Source of the DNA: Acephala macrosclerotiorum
Lineage: Eukaryota; Ascomycota; Leotiomycetes; Helotiales; Mollisiaceae
Reading direction: 5' to 3'
Length of the DNA stretch: 64,000 nt
Assembly (NCBI GenBank): GCA_014904845.1
Contig: MU119301.1
Coordinates: forward strand, 109,716-173,715
The notes under the pieces were generated by a model that ran no database searches, was not told where the DNA came from, and saw nothing but the letters and a program-made list of their open reading frames with translations. The translations under genes and the position numbers were made by a program. Below are positions 10,672-21,986 of the stretch, piece by piece; within the stretch, counting starts at the first letter, position 1; every line of letters starts with the position of its first letter.

Positions 10672-11564
10672 AAGCGGAGAGTCGAGTAGGAAGAGCGCCT
10701 TCCAGCTCCTAACCCCCAAAATTGGAGAAGACGAGTCATGGAACAAGGCGACGAAGAATGGACTCGATCCTGCTACCCTCAAGCTGCATGATAGCGAATG
10801 TTTCGGCCAAAAGCTTGACACCTCGCTCGAGAACGTCTAAGACCTCGCTTGTGGACATCCACTGTCTTCCTTGAGAAAGTTCGGATCTCGGTCATGACAA
10901 CTGACGAACTGAAAGTACGAACCGAAAGTATCTTAGAAATCTACTCGACTTCGGAAGCCTCCCTTCCAAAATGGAACAGACTCTACTCTTGCGAGGAACC
11001 CAGAAGCCTAAAAAATATAATCTGACTTCAGCAATCCTCGCAGGCAATATCCAAGTCGAGTCCGAAGACTATAAGCGGCCTCATCACCTTCAATATGATG
11101 TGTTAACACCAGCCAAGTCAGGTCAACGAAGTATAAAGCGTCGTCGCCTTACAGGAAAGGTGAACAAGAACCTCCACGTTACTGAAACAGAAGCTACAAA
11201 CGGGCGCTGTTTTGTAAGAGAGGAAGGTAGTTGGAATGTCGTTGCCATAGGCTTTGTGTTTTCAAGGTGATAGCGCTGGTTGGACGAGAGGTGAAGATAC
11301 GAGTGTTGAGAAGGCATGATCGATTCCGATACTGGAGTTGAGTCTGAGTCGAGGTCGAGGAATAGGTGCCATTGAAGATCTCCAATCCACCCCAACAACT
11401 AAATTGAGTAATGTACACAGCCCTGGACGCCACCAACCAACCCACGACCATATCGTGTTTAGCAATTCCTTGCACAACTAACCTATTTCATGTCTCCCAG
11501 CGATCGGAGACGTGAATTCAACATATCCCGAAGAAGTCTCCGCATACGTAGAGTTCTTCTCTGT
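10672..11564. other. Intergenic; no supported gene
   Basis: A 99-codon plus-strand frame at 10,971-11,270 has a Lys/Arg-rich composition without a family match and no splice or start context that convinces me. Otherwise I see nothing beyond the 3' ends of the two flanking genes. Confidence 0.4.
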
Positions 11565-12395
11565 CTACGAAAATGCACCTTGACTTGGTGGCACAGGGTT
11601 ACTCTTCTGTCTCCTCGCTGCAAACACGAGCTAGCTTACTGTGAGGGTGAGGATCACAAGGATGGGGACGCCGAGGCCGAGTCCTATTTTGGCTGCTGTA
11701 TTCAGGCTGTTGTCGATGTCTTCGGAAGGGAAGGAGAAGGCGGGCTTGAATGCAGGTTCACAGGGCGATGAAGAGGTGATGTTTGTTCCTACGGTGGTGC
11801 TTGTTTCTTCGCTGGCAGTGGTGAGTGTCCTGGTGGAGAGCGCGCCGGCGGACGGAAATATGGAGAGACTGGAACCCATCAAACCGGCCAAAGCCATTGA
11901 TGAGGCTGAACTTGTTGAAATCGTTGACAGGTCAAGGTGGTGGCGGGGACATCGTACGGGAGATTCGGCACTTGTGATGTTGAAATCATGGCTCGTCGCA
12001 GCTGGCTCGTTTGCATCGTCGAACAAAAGTTGGAAATAGAATGCGTGCGAAATCGACAAGCTTTCATGCGTTCCCACTGTCCAGTTCAAAGTGGTGGTGT
12101 TGGCTGGCACTCCTTTGACTGAAGTCAATACAGTGTTCCATCGAAATAGACAACTCGTACTTACTACTAATAGGTTCCCAGGTGTCATTCGCAAGGCCGT
12201 GAAGCATAATCAGGTTCAATGGAGTACCTTCCTCTTCTTGCTGTAGGCTCCATTGAATGGCCATAATCGATTCTGTAGCCGCGACAGCATTGGAAGCAAC
12301 GTCTCCAGGAACATCGACAGGAGGAGGGTTGACGAACGTGACACCGGAAACGAAAGTGAAAAACCTCAAAGGTAAAGCAAAACCGACAATGACAT
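11565..12395 (-). pseudogene. Decayed Ser/Thr-rich single-pass membrane protein
   Basis: On the minus strand the body reads as a typical fungal surface protein. There is an N-terminal beta domain (VTFVNPPPVDVPGDVASNA, IQWSLQQEEEGTPLNLI), an intron of 46 nt at 12119-12164 (GTAAGT..TTCAG), then GVPANTTTLNWTVG, FYFQLLFDDANEPAATSH, a Ser/Thr-rich stalk and a membrane helix (IGLGLGVPILVILTLTV). Two lesions are visible. First, the only sensible start (ATG at 12393-12395, MSLSVLLYL) is out of frame with the body, so the signal peptide is cut by a frameshift near 12,370. Second, a TAG at 11631-11633 interrupts the membrane helix, while the same frame continues with LVFAARRQKSNPVPPS, a normal basic cytosolic tail, to a stop at 11565. 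An unusual start exon, or an intron over the TAG, could rescue it. Family members act at the cell surface; the exact role is unknown. Confidence 0.6.
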
Positions 12396-13127
12396 TGCAC
12401 CGCTACGAAGAATTGATGCTTCGCGCGATTGAGGATGTTAAGCACATTCAGAACGAAAGAGTGCAGAAGACAAATCCAAGAAGACACCTTCGAGCCGTAC
12501 ATAAGTGTGGGCCGTCATTACGTCTTGAGGCTCAAGAGCCTGCACATTTTGTATCACTTGATCATGATTTCTAGCAATATAAGCTCAGATGGTCAATGCA
12601 TGGCATTTTCGGTAAACATTACCCTGAACAACGTCCGATCTGAACAAACTTCCAGGTAGCCTGCAGCTTGTGCTACGATTGACTTAGCGAGCAGATGCAG
12701 AAGGTGGTTTGGACCAATTTAATACCTCCTTTCCCCTGCAGCTGTGAGCCAACTCCAATTACCTTCCTGTTGAGCACGTCTTTTGATTGTCGAGGCAATT
12801 TTTGTTGTGATGCTTAAAAGTGAATCGCGTCGCGCACCGATGACGAAACACTCATACCCCAATGGAAAATAAATGAGCCACATGATGTTCAAGTCGTGGA
12901 TGGATATTTAAGCAGCTACCCGTACGTGCGGTTGATAATGGTGATCCCTTGGGTGAGAATGTAGGAATGCTGACGCACGCATAAATAAGCAGCGAAGCTT
13001 GAGAAGTGAATGGTACCTATACGGATCTGACTAATCTTCTATCTCACCTCATACAAATCACACATTCATTCTCTTCCCCCTTCACAGTTCTGGACTCAAA
13101 TTCTTTTGCGCTTTCGAGTTTTCAGAT
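12396..13127. other. Intergenic, probably divergent promoter remnants
   Basis: No recognisable gene. It lies between the starts of two divergent decayed genes. A CT-rich leader around 13,040-13,100, just before the OCH1-like remnant, resembles an ascomycete core promoter or 5' UTR. Confidence 0.35.
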
Positions 13128-13725
13128 ATGCGGCGAATAACCCGGAATCTGCTGCACAATTTGTCAAGTCCCATAATAACGATCATCTTGTGGATCCTAT
13201 TCTTCATCAATCATGACAGCCTAGGCCTAGACAACTTTAAGATCTCAAACGTATTCCCTTCAATAACAGCTCCAGCAACCGCAATACCAGAAAAACTATA
13301 ATACAAACTCGGTCCACAAGGCTTGAGCTCCAACTCATGAGAATGGCTCGCAGATTGTTTGACCAAAATCCCACCTACGAACTCGAATTTATGACGGACG
13401 AAACGAGCGATTTATACGTTGGAAAGTGTTTCTCAGCTCATCCCGACATCGTTGATACCTACCAGGCTGTTCCCATTCCTATCCTCGAAGCCAACTTGCT
13501 TCGATATTTGACCCTCTACGACGAAGGCGGAGTTTGGAACGACCTCGCCGTCTCTTGTGTGGCATAACTATGCGGGATTGGGTACCTGCTCAAGACAAGG
13601 AGAAAGTTGGCATTGTAGTTCGGTTGGAAATGGCAAAATGGCAGCTTTTTGCACTCGCAGTTTGCGAGTTGGACTATTATGACGAAGCCGAAGTCGCCAC
13701 ATATGCTGTGATGATTTAAGAAATT
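13128..13725 (+). pseudogene. OCH1-like glycosyltransferase remnant
   Basis: Family: DXD-containing sugar transferases related to OCH1 (alpha-1,6-mannosyltransferase type, Golgi type II membrane proteins). The ATG at 13128 starts a short cytosolic tail and membrane helix (IITIILWILFFI), then AIPEKL. There the frame hits TAA at 13299-13301, where the family normally has Trp-Tyr, and TGA at 13338-13340, where Arg is usual. After about 13,365 homology continues in the next frame (NPTYELEFMTDE, AHPDIVDTYQAVPI, RYLTLYDEGGVWNDLAVSC). It then moves to a third frame (MRDWVPAQDKEKVGIVV) and again to another (FASWTIMTKPKSPHM). The catalytic DxD has become DLA in DLAVSC. Two stops, at least three frame changes and a lost metal-binding Asp make this a clear pseudogene. 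The C-terminal third is not recognisable. Confidence 0.8.
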
Positions 13726-14683
13726 TTGGTTGCTTTTGACCAGAAGGCTGAGGAAAGCAGTGTCAAGCAGGCAGACTTGACGTTGGACATGGTTCGGGCC
13801 GGAGCCGAAAATCAACTTCGACCAGAGGGCTGAGCACCAGATGGAAACATAATGCTTGAGCGAATATCTTAACGCCCGTTACCCAGCTGAAGGTGTACCG
13901 TGGCCTGGGAGAAAAACTAAGCACTGTGATAGGTAGGGACATTTGGACAGAAAGGGAAGGGATGATGCAATTGCGACAATGAAGAAGACTCGATGAAAGC
14001 ATGCTAGAGGTTTGCCACTTGGCACCTGGAGAGGCATCGGTTGACAGTGGAACCTTCTCAACTCGTGACGCGAGAGGATGAGAGATCACGAGCCGGAGGA
14101 AATGTATTGTGTAACGTATCTGCATTCTTGACCAACTCGATACATATTATCATTCGGCCCAGCGGAGTTGTCGTAATGTCCACGATCCACCACAGTTTAG
14201 GAACAGCTCTCCTTTCCTCCCCCACCCACACCACAGATGCAGCCGCCAAGTATCATCATCCATTATCATCAGTAGCCACTAGAGGTGAGGAGTATAGGTC
14301 TAGCTAAGCGAGAGCAGATTCAATCGCCTAAGACCATACCACAGCCTACTAGCCTTCCCTCCCACATCGCCACCTCCATTCGTAAACCACCATTCATCAA
14401 TATCGTCGATTCCACGGTATCCCATCTCCATAGCTACCATCCCAAAATGGACACTAAGCTGGCAAAAATTCAAACATTTCGTTACAGTATTCCATATTAA
14501 CGCCAGATGCAATGCCTCGATGTCCCTAACGCCGACGCAGAAAAAAAGAACAGAAAAATACATTATGAGCAGAAGACTAGTACATCGCTAAAGACAGTCA
14601 CACACAGTAATTCGAGAGCAAAGCGGAGGCTTGGCTCAGATCGTAATGAAACAGATGGAAGGAAAGATGATGTGAATCGGAAC
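13726..14683. other. Intergenic, 3' side of SOG2
   Basis: No supported gene. A 120-codon minus-strand frame at 13,763-14,125 has no recognisable domain. The right end, about 14,500-14,683, should hold the 3' UTR of SOG2. Confidence 0.35.
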
Positions 14684-17600
14684 TTAGATGGTCGGCTCGC
14701 CACTGCCACCACCACTACCACCACTGTTGTCGCCGTTGTCGTTGCCGGTCCGATCACCATTGGCGCCACGTTCGCGTTTCCTGCGTTCGTTGTCCTGAGC
14801 AATGGCTCGTTGTTGTGCTTCGTTCATGACAGGCAATGGTGTTAATGGCGCATTAGGCCTGGTATCGAAACCAGCTTCTAGGATTCCTCGGCCCCTTCCT
14901 CGCCTAGACTGCTCAAATGGAGGAGCCCGAGTTCCATCACTTGGACCGAGCCATGGACCACCAGATGCTAAGGTCATGGTATTTTCGCGGGAGTTTGACA
15001 TGGAGAAGTTTGCCACACCATATGTCATAGTATTTGAACGCTGACCGGCCTGAGACTGGCCGTAGTATGATGGCATATTGACAAAGGTAGCACTACCTGG
15101 GGTTGAAGGTACAGTCGCTTGTACAGCTGGGCCGAGGGCGGCACTTTGAGGAGTCATAGGCAGGGGGACTTGGGACGCGGGAGATTGCGTGCTACCATTC
15201 AGTTGTCCGTTGTTTGCATGGGCCAAGTTTGCCCAAGGTGAATTGAAGATTTGGGCACTGGTGGCTTTGATTTCTTTCTGAAGTGGGCGGATAAGGTCGA
15301 CTACTTGATTAGGGAAAAGACTAGATTGTTGCTTGATTTTCTTCACGTCAAGGATGAAGTCCGTGTAGACCTTAATGCCGTTAGCGTCAAGCATTAACTT
15401 GAGAGCGTCGTCACCTACTTCGACGAATTTGGCGCACGATTGCCAGAACGAAGGTTGAGTTCTCACACCAGGCTGATTGAGCTTGATTTGAGACAGTCTG
15501 TTCTTCAGAAAAGCTGCAGCGTTTATCCATTCGTCACCTTTCGCGATGAGTTTCTGCCAGGCTGCGGTTGGAACTTGTGGGCGATCGCGCTGGTCACTGA
15601 GTTGCATCGCGGCCGTGAAGTGATCCTTGACAATTGGCATGTTTCTAAGAGTCAGCTCGACACTGCCTCGCAAGGCAAGGAAAATCGCTTCCCATTTGAG
15701 ATCCTCTTCGGTATAATCTCCCGTTATCCTGCTTCCAGACGCACTAGATGTGAAGGATTCTCCTGAACGTGGGGTCGCACGGTCGATGCCGTTCGTTAGG
15801 CTGGGATTGAAGTTGGAATTATTGGTGAAGATGTTTGAACGACCAATTCCATTTGGTGCAGGAAGTTGTTGGTCAGTAGATACTTGAAGGTTTGGAGGGC
15901 GTTGAATAGTAGTCCCGCTTCTCGATCGTGGTGCGGTACCAGGTTGCTCGCGCGTCGAGGTGACATATTGGCTTCTGACTATTGCTCTGTCCAAGTTGAG
16001 TCTCGCCGGTCTCAAGGTCTCGTCTAGGACGATCCGTGCTCTCCCGTCCTCCATACCTGGCATACCGTCGACTGGTTCGCGCGCTCTTGCAAATGCTTCG
16101 CTTGCGTTACGAATTTCTGCTATGCTGCCGTAAACGTTCAACAAGAGCGTGCGGATGTAGCGAGGATCTCCGTTCTCCAGCAACGCTTGAACGTTGCTTT
16201 GTAGAAGACTACATACATGCACGTACGCACTCACACAGTCAACGCAGGTGCGGTGGATGTTTTCGTTAGATCGTGGTGCAGCTTCTTCGTCCTCCTCCGT
16301 GTACGTGTCGTATATCTGGATGTGTCTGTCGAGGTCTTCCACGTGAGAGTTAGCGTTGAAGAATACCCGTTCTAGACTAGTTCGCCTTTTAGTCTCATCG
16401 CGAGCAACGCCTAAGAGACTTTGGATCAACGGATGCACCTGGAATAAAGCATAGAGGATTGATTTGGCAGCCTCAATGACGGGATCGACTGAGGTCGACT
16501 CTCTTTTACGCTCTGGCAAGCTGGACAGACGCTTGACATAAGTAGCTCTCCCGAGCACGGAATCCGCAGGACTGGCAGGACTTCGAGTGCTTCCGTTGGT
16601 ACCCACTGACATCGCAGAACCGTGACTGAGACCTCGGCCATGGTGGCTGTAGCGATTGTTCGCTTTCAATTCATCAACTGTTCCTAGTTCCTGAGCTCTC
16701 TTCGAGACGATACCCATTCGTCTTGACCTTTCTGCAGGGCGGTTTGGGTCTCTTGTGTCTGGCAATAAGCCCTCACTGTTGCTTCGAAGACGCTCATTGG
16801 CACTTCCGATCGTCAGAGGCATCACGCCTGGACGTCTGAGAGCAGCATTCTGTTGAGACAGTTGCCTATAGTGGGAACGTGAGGGTATTGGAGGTGGTCG
16901 AGGTGGGAAAGCTGGCGAACGCATGTCTGGTACTTCTGTTCCATTAACCTTGATTGGAAACCTGCCGCTCATAACTCGTCTGACCGGCCGAGGAGTCTCG
17001 GTACCTTCACTTGATTCTTCTCCACCAGATTCGGTCTCGGAACGATCATTAACCACTTTTTGTCTCAAGATCTTTTTCACTTGTATTGTGACAGCCATGT
17101 CATCCACCTCATTAGTTTCTTGGCTGCCACCATTCGGAGATGTTTGTGTCTGAAGTGGGAGCAATTCTTTTGGGGGAAACCGTAATGGATTGCCTTCGAG
17201 CTTCAGGATCTGAAGAGGGGTCATGTCTGCGATACACACTGGAAGTATTTCGAGCCTATTTCTCTGCACCGACAAGACCTTAAGTGAGGTCAATTGAGCT
17301 AATTGGTCTGGTAGCGTTTTGAGTTTATTCCGACCAAGGTCCAGAATTTCGAGAGCTTTCAATTGGCATATCTATGAGCCTATTAACACTACGCTGATAG
17401 CAATAGCGATGATATATACGTACAGACTCCGGAAACTCGCGAATTAAGTTATTGCGGATGTTGAGGTAGCGGAGAGAGGTACATTCCGCGAACCGTGAGG
17501 GGAATGCAGAGATCTGGTTGTGGGACAGCGCAAATCTGGCAGATATACAAGTTAGCTGGTTATCATCGTGGGGTTAAGCGGAGAGAATACCTTTCAAGCT

Positions 17601-17931
17601 CATTCTTAATTATGTCAACCACCTCCTCCGGGAAAATCTGGATGAGCTTATGACTGAGGTCGATTGTGACCCCGGGCACATTCAAGCCTTCAGCTTTCAC
17701 AACTTCCGCATGCTCGTCAACAGCAACCTTCATTGCTTCTCGAGCAAGCGCTATAACCTCTGCCGCAGATAGCGATTTCTGCTTGGAGAGAGACGAGCTT
17801 GATTGTGCATGTCGTACAGCATTGGGAATTCGTCGAGCAGTGTTCAAGGGAGCTGCCCGAGGCATTCCATTATCAACCATGGGTCGACTGGACTGGGTAG
17901 CCGCTCCCAATGGTCCCGAAGGCCGCTCCAT
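14684..17931 (-). CDS. SOG2: SOG2-type leucine-rich-repeat protein (RAM/polarity signalling)
   Basis: Three exons, 17591-17931, 17424-17535 and 14684-17371, with introns of 55 and 52 nt (GTATTC..GCCAG; GTACGT..CATAG). The product is 1,046 residues. After a Ser-rich leader (VRHAQSSSSLSKQ) come SAAEVIALAREAM and, from about residue 90, leucine-rich repeats (VTIDLSHKLIQIFPEEV, FALSHNQISAFPSRF, YLNIRNNLIREFPES, ILDLGRNKLKTLPDQL, VLSVQRNRLEILP). A long disordered region follows. From about residue 455 is the SOG2 domain (AAKSILYALFQVHPLIQSLLG, LDRHIQIYDTY, CVDCVSAYVHVCSLL, LLLNVYGSIAEIRNA). The C-terminus is Pro/Ser- then Gly-rich. In yeast, Sog2 supports the NDR kinase Cbk1 in polarity and cell separation; the same role here is inference. 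The gene is complete. Its start is fixed by frame and the absence of a plausible upstream exon. Confidence 0.93.
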
Positions 17932-20083
17932 CTCAATGCCTTCTCTATAGCTCTCTTATTCGGACTCGAAGTTCGCCTTGTGGATTTCGGGGCAGTCAAT
18001 GTTTCAACTGGCTTGTTGCGCAAGGAGGGATTTCGATGTTTTGGAGCGCGACTATAGTGTTGGCAGATGTTTAGGAGGTGCCTGCGGTGCAGAGACTGCA
18101 TGCATCACCGGGTTGTCGTCGTGATACCGCCGTGGGGAGCATTTCTTGCTTGTCGATCTGATAATTGAAGATGAACGTCGCGATATCCCTGAGTTACAGT
18201 TTTGGCTAGTGCCAACGGCGCTCTTTCCAGGTATGCAGGTACTCGCCTTTTCGACCAATCGGCGGCGATGACGCCGACCTCCCGATCATTAGGTCTTTTA
18301 CCCCGCCTCACTATTTCTTCTTGATGGAGGATGAGCAGCAGCGTACCTGAATTCAGGGGTCTGGCAGCCAAGTTGCCCAGACATCTATGACTGATGACAG
18401 CATATACGATCTGTTGGATCTGAGAATAGCATCTTGGGATCTGTTGACAGGGTGGCTCATCCCTGGAAGCCCTATTCTTCGGCCTGCCGGCAGTTTTCAA
18501 TCTCGCGTCTGGCTAGGGCATTGGTGCATCTTCATGCGATGCTGACGAGAACAATATCGGCACCTGCTGTCTCACCAGTATGATGTGGCATGTCACCAGA
18601 CAAGTTCTCTTCAAAAAGAGAGATGTCATGCATTTTTATGACACGAAGTTCAACAGGACCATGAACAAGACATGGGTAGACAAGGCTCCGCGGACAAAAG
18701 GAAAGCAGTTTATATCAACCTCTACCTGAGTACCCGAAAAATATTTTTTTGGTTGAGTTATTTTTGAAAGATCTTGTACCACAATACAAAGTTCCGCCGC
18801 ATGTCTTAACGTGCTTATCGTTATCCGGAAGTCATGTGGGAACACAAAAAGGTGATCAGTATGATTTGTACTCACAATTTTGGACATGTGCACAATGCAC
18901 TTAGAGCCTTCCTTGTAACTCTTTGAAAGATCCTTGTGAGAATATACTGTTTCCGAGATGTGATAAGTATTTGTCGGGATTTGAGTAGAGAACTTCAAGT
19001 AGTCTTAGGGAGCTGATTTGGAAGAGAGATGTTGTGCCCAACAATTATCGACTAAAGTTAACAGATTCTATCTTCTTGCGTATACTCTTACCTTGAAGGT
19101 ACAAACCTTGATAGCTGGCTACTGTCAAGTATAATTTCGTACCTTTGCAGATTTCTCTCCTCGCTTATTCGATGTGAAGCTAAACCTTTGACACACCCTG
19201 TCCAATTTTCTAAGGACGAGAGTGGGATGACGTTGCTCTCGCCCAGGAGGCTTGACACCATTGAGAATCTTCAACAGCAGTGAGGCTACTTGACGCCGGT
19301 AAGGATGCATGACACTAATTTTGAACAACAAAAGAACATCAATAAATTCCAGACGAGAAAGAGGCACCTTCAACCACTGGTCCAGAAAATCGGACGACAT
19401 GCCTACACCTCATCCTGAACATCAGCGAAGAACATTACATTTTGGACGTATGGGTGACATCACTTGACAACGATACCTATCCGTGATCTCCAACTGGCCA
19501 TGAGTGGTCTCCGGGAATAGGGGAACCAGAGTGAACGAGCACGTGGTGTTCTCAAATCGTAGGGCAATCCGTCTTCGGCTCGTCCAGACCACTGGTTCCA
19601 TGGCATACAACAGCCAATAAGGCAAGAAGGATGAGGTTCCTTGTGCGTTGACGGACGTCTTTATACCGCATAAGCGGGATCCGGAAGCATTGAAGCAAGG
19701 AGATCAGCTTACCGAATTTCACCCGAAATTTACCCCTTTATATTTGTCTCGCTCTCTGAATGTCCTAGACTTCGACAATCTACAAGACTAGGCAGAATGT
19801 ACGTATCGAAGATCTGGTTAGATGGTACAAAAGAGGTCAGTCTCTAAAAACTTGGCTCCTTTTAACGGTAGACTCATAGCACCATAACAGCATGTCAAAT
19901 TGCAATTCAATTCATTCCGTAACCTTCAGGTATGATCACCATGCTAATCTGCAAATCCATACGGTGACCTGCCCGCATATGACGCCCTTTCACAACGAGC
20001 TTGACCCTTAACTCCTTCGCTGAACGCCAATAACAACCTCCCTGGTGAACCTCGCCTGATGTTCCCACCCCGGTATGCCACCC
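17932..20083. other. 2.1-kb interval between SOG2 and LST8, weak coding potential only
   Basis: The left part holds the SOG2 promoter. Three minus-strand frames are worth noting but not calling: 18,636-18,998 (120 codons), 19,125-19,400 (91 codons, starting MSSDFLDQWLKVPLSRLEF, Leu-rich) and a frame at 19,422-19,625 whose first true ATG gives MEPVVWTSRRRIALRFENTT. The last two could be exons of one small gene, but I found no splice pair that joins them in frame, and none matches a family I know. A decayed gene is as likely as a real one. Confidence 0.3.
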
Positions 20084-21322
20084 TTATCTCGCCTCCGAAT
20101 AATCATTCAAAGCAACACAAACCAACCCCCTATGATGCCCATTATACTGTCTAATAATCTGCTCACTATGCAACTCCCACAACCTCGCATAATGATCACT
20201 ACAAGCCGTAACCAAATACGCCGAATCCGCACTAAAAGCACAATCCCAAACCCACCTCTGATGCCCCGTCAAAGTACTCTCCAGCTTAAACGGCTTTGGA
20301 TCTTTCTGTGCGGCAGGAGGTTGGCCCGGGACGGGCAGCATGGACTCGAGATCTTTAACTTCCCAGATTTTGGCGGTATGGTCGGCGGAGCAGGTTGCAA
20401 GGTGTTTAACGTCGGGGGAGAGGAGGACGCGGGTTATGTAGTTTTTGTGGGCGGTGAAATGGGTTATGGGGACGAGGGTGGTTTTTTCGCGGTATTGGAG
20501 GAGGTGCCAGACATAGACGTTGCCCTGGGAAGTATGTTAGCATGAAAGAATTCAAACTAGAGGGAATTGGGTGATACGAACAGAGTTGGTACCAGCGCAA
20601 AGAGTTGAGCCGTCACTAGCAACAGTGACACTTGCGACTGGCACATCTTCCTCCGGAATCAACTGGTGCGAGCAATTGTTTTCTGCCAGGTCCCATATGC
20701 GCACACTTCCTCCGCGATCACAGCTGATGATCTCGCCTTGATTGGGATGGATAACCACATCATTGACAGGTGTGCCATGGGAATAGCTTCGCTGAACGGA
20801 ACCACTTCTCGTTTCCCAGATCTTCACTGTGCCATCTTCCGAACTTGTGACCATCCACTTGCCCTCGCAATGAAACGCGACTCCCGTAACATTGCCAGTA
20901 TGACCTTCGAAAGCGAGGAGGGGATTGGGGTTCGTGGACTTGATATCGTAGAGCTTGACTGAGTGGTGACCAGCAGCAGCGAGGAATCTTTTGTCAGGAG
21001 AGATGCATAATCGGTTGACCTGCGAGTCGGAATGCTGGATTGTTCGAGAGCAGATACCAGAGAGAGCTTCCCAGAAACTAGATGGCGCAAACGTTAACTC
21101 TGGGAGCTTGTAATCTGATCGCTCGACCAAACCTACCGGATCGTGTGATCGTAACCAGCTGTAACCAGAATACACGTTTCCTCGTTAGCAGGGCCAAACA
21201 AATATGACATTATGAAGTCAGGGTTGCCGACGACAATGTCGAAGTTGGTGGTGGAGAAGGAGTGTGTTGCAACCAAGTCCCTGCTGTGAGGTGCACTCAC
21301 CTGTACATAAAATCACACTCAT
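20084..21322 (-). CDS. LST8: LST8-type WD40 protein, TOR complex subunit
   Basis: Four exons: 21301-21322, 21137-21158, 20582-21077 and 20084-20524. The product is 326 residues. The first two exons are only 22 nt each and are joined by introns of 142 and 59 nt; together they encode MSVILCTAGYDHTIR, the standard LST8 start, and exon 3 continues FWEALSGICSRTIQHSDSQVN. The third intron (57 nt) has an atypical GTTCGT donor but a good TGCTAAC branch and restores NSGNVYVWHLL. WD40 blades are visible throughout (HTGNVTGVAFHCEGKWMVTSSEDGTVKIWE is one, given here as KWMVTSSEDGTVKIWE; others are GEIISCDRGGSVRIWDL, HLATCSADHTAKIWEV and YLVTACSDHYARLWEL). LST8 binds the TOR kinase domain in TORC1 and TORC2 and is usually single-copy. 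The gene appears intact. Confidence 0.95.
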
Positions 21323-21950
21323 GCCGACGTTCGTTTATTTATCGTAAACGAGTCTTTGTTCTAGTAAGAATATACATACGACAAACCTCGATATACAAAA
21401 AGTGAATCTGTTGTTCCTTCCTACAAAGTGTATCACAAGCATTCATCTTTTCTGACGTCTGTCAGCAAATTAGCTCCCAGCAAGGGCAGCCAAGTCTATC
21501 ATTGGTCACTGTGCTCGCCTTGCCCCGCTCTAGCTATCGGAGCTGGCGACCTTACTGATCGTGGTTAGCGAGGCGGCCGCTCCCAAGGCGCAAATATCTT
21601 GAGATCTTCAGCCGAATGACGAGCTCTCCAAAGCAAAACAATAAAAAGAATAACCACTCTTCCAGTCAGCCCACACTCCTTCCTCCCCAATGCTTCAAAG
21701 ACGCTACGCTTCATAGCATATTAGTCTAAGCATACGAAGAAACTTTATTGAGCTCAGCACCGCGTCTTTCCGTTACATGTCGCGACTGCTGCCTGGTCAC
21801 TCACTGTTCGGCCGCGGGACATTGAACGAAGTCTCCAAGAACTAGGGAGATCGAATAAAAGTCTTCCCATACGAAGCACCTGTGGAGTTTGAGGACAACA
21901 AGAGCTTGTCTACAAGTCAAAGTTGAGTATTTGAGTGTAGTCTTTGCATT
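21323..21950. other. Divergent promoter between LST8 and the coiled-coil protein
   Basis: About 630 bp between two divergent starts with no coding frame. The right half, 21,650-21,950, is probably promoter and 5' leader of the plus-strand gene. Confidence 0.4.
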
Positions 21951-21986
21951 GTGTCAAGACCGTGGATCGGATTCACAGAGACCATA

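Noticed and set aside
13763..14125. Minus-strand frame with LPGHG-like phrases resembling the C-terminus of an OCH1-type enzyme
   Set aside because: Similarity is to a few residues only and on the strand opposite to the pseudogene; treated as chance.
18105..18500. A 131-codon minus-strand frame upstream of SOG2
   Set aside because: No domain, irregular composition, and it overlaps the SOG2 promoter; spliced alternatives did not improve it.
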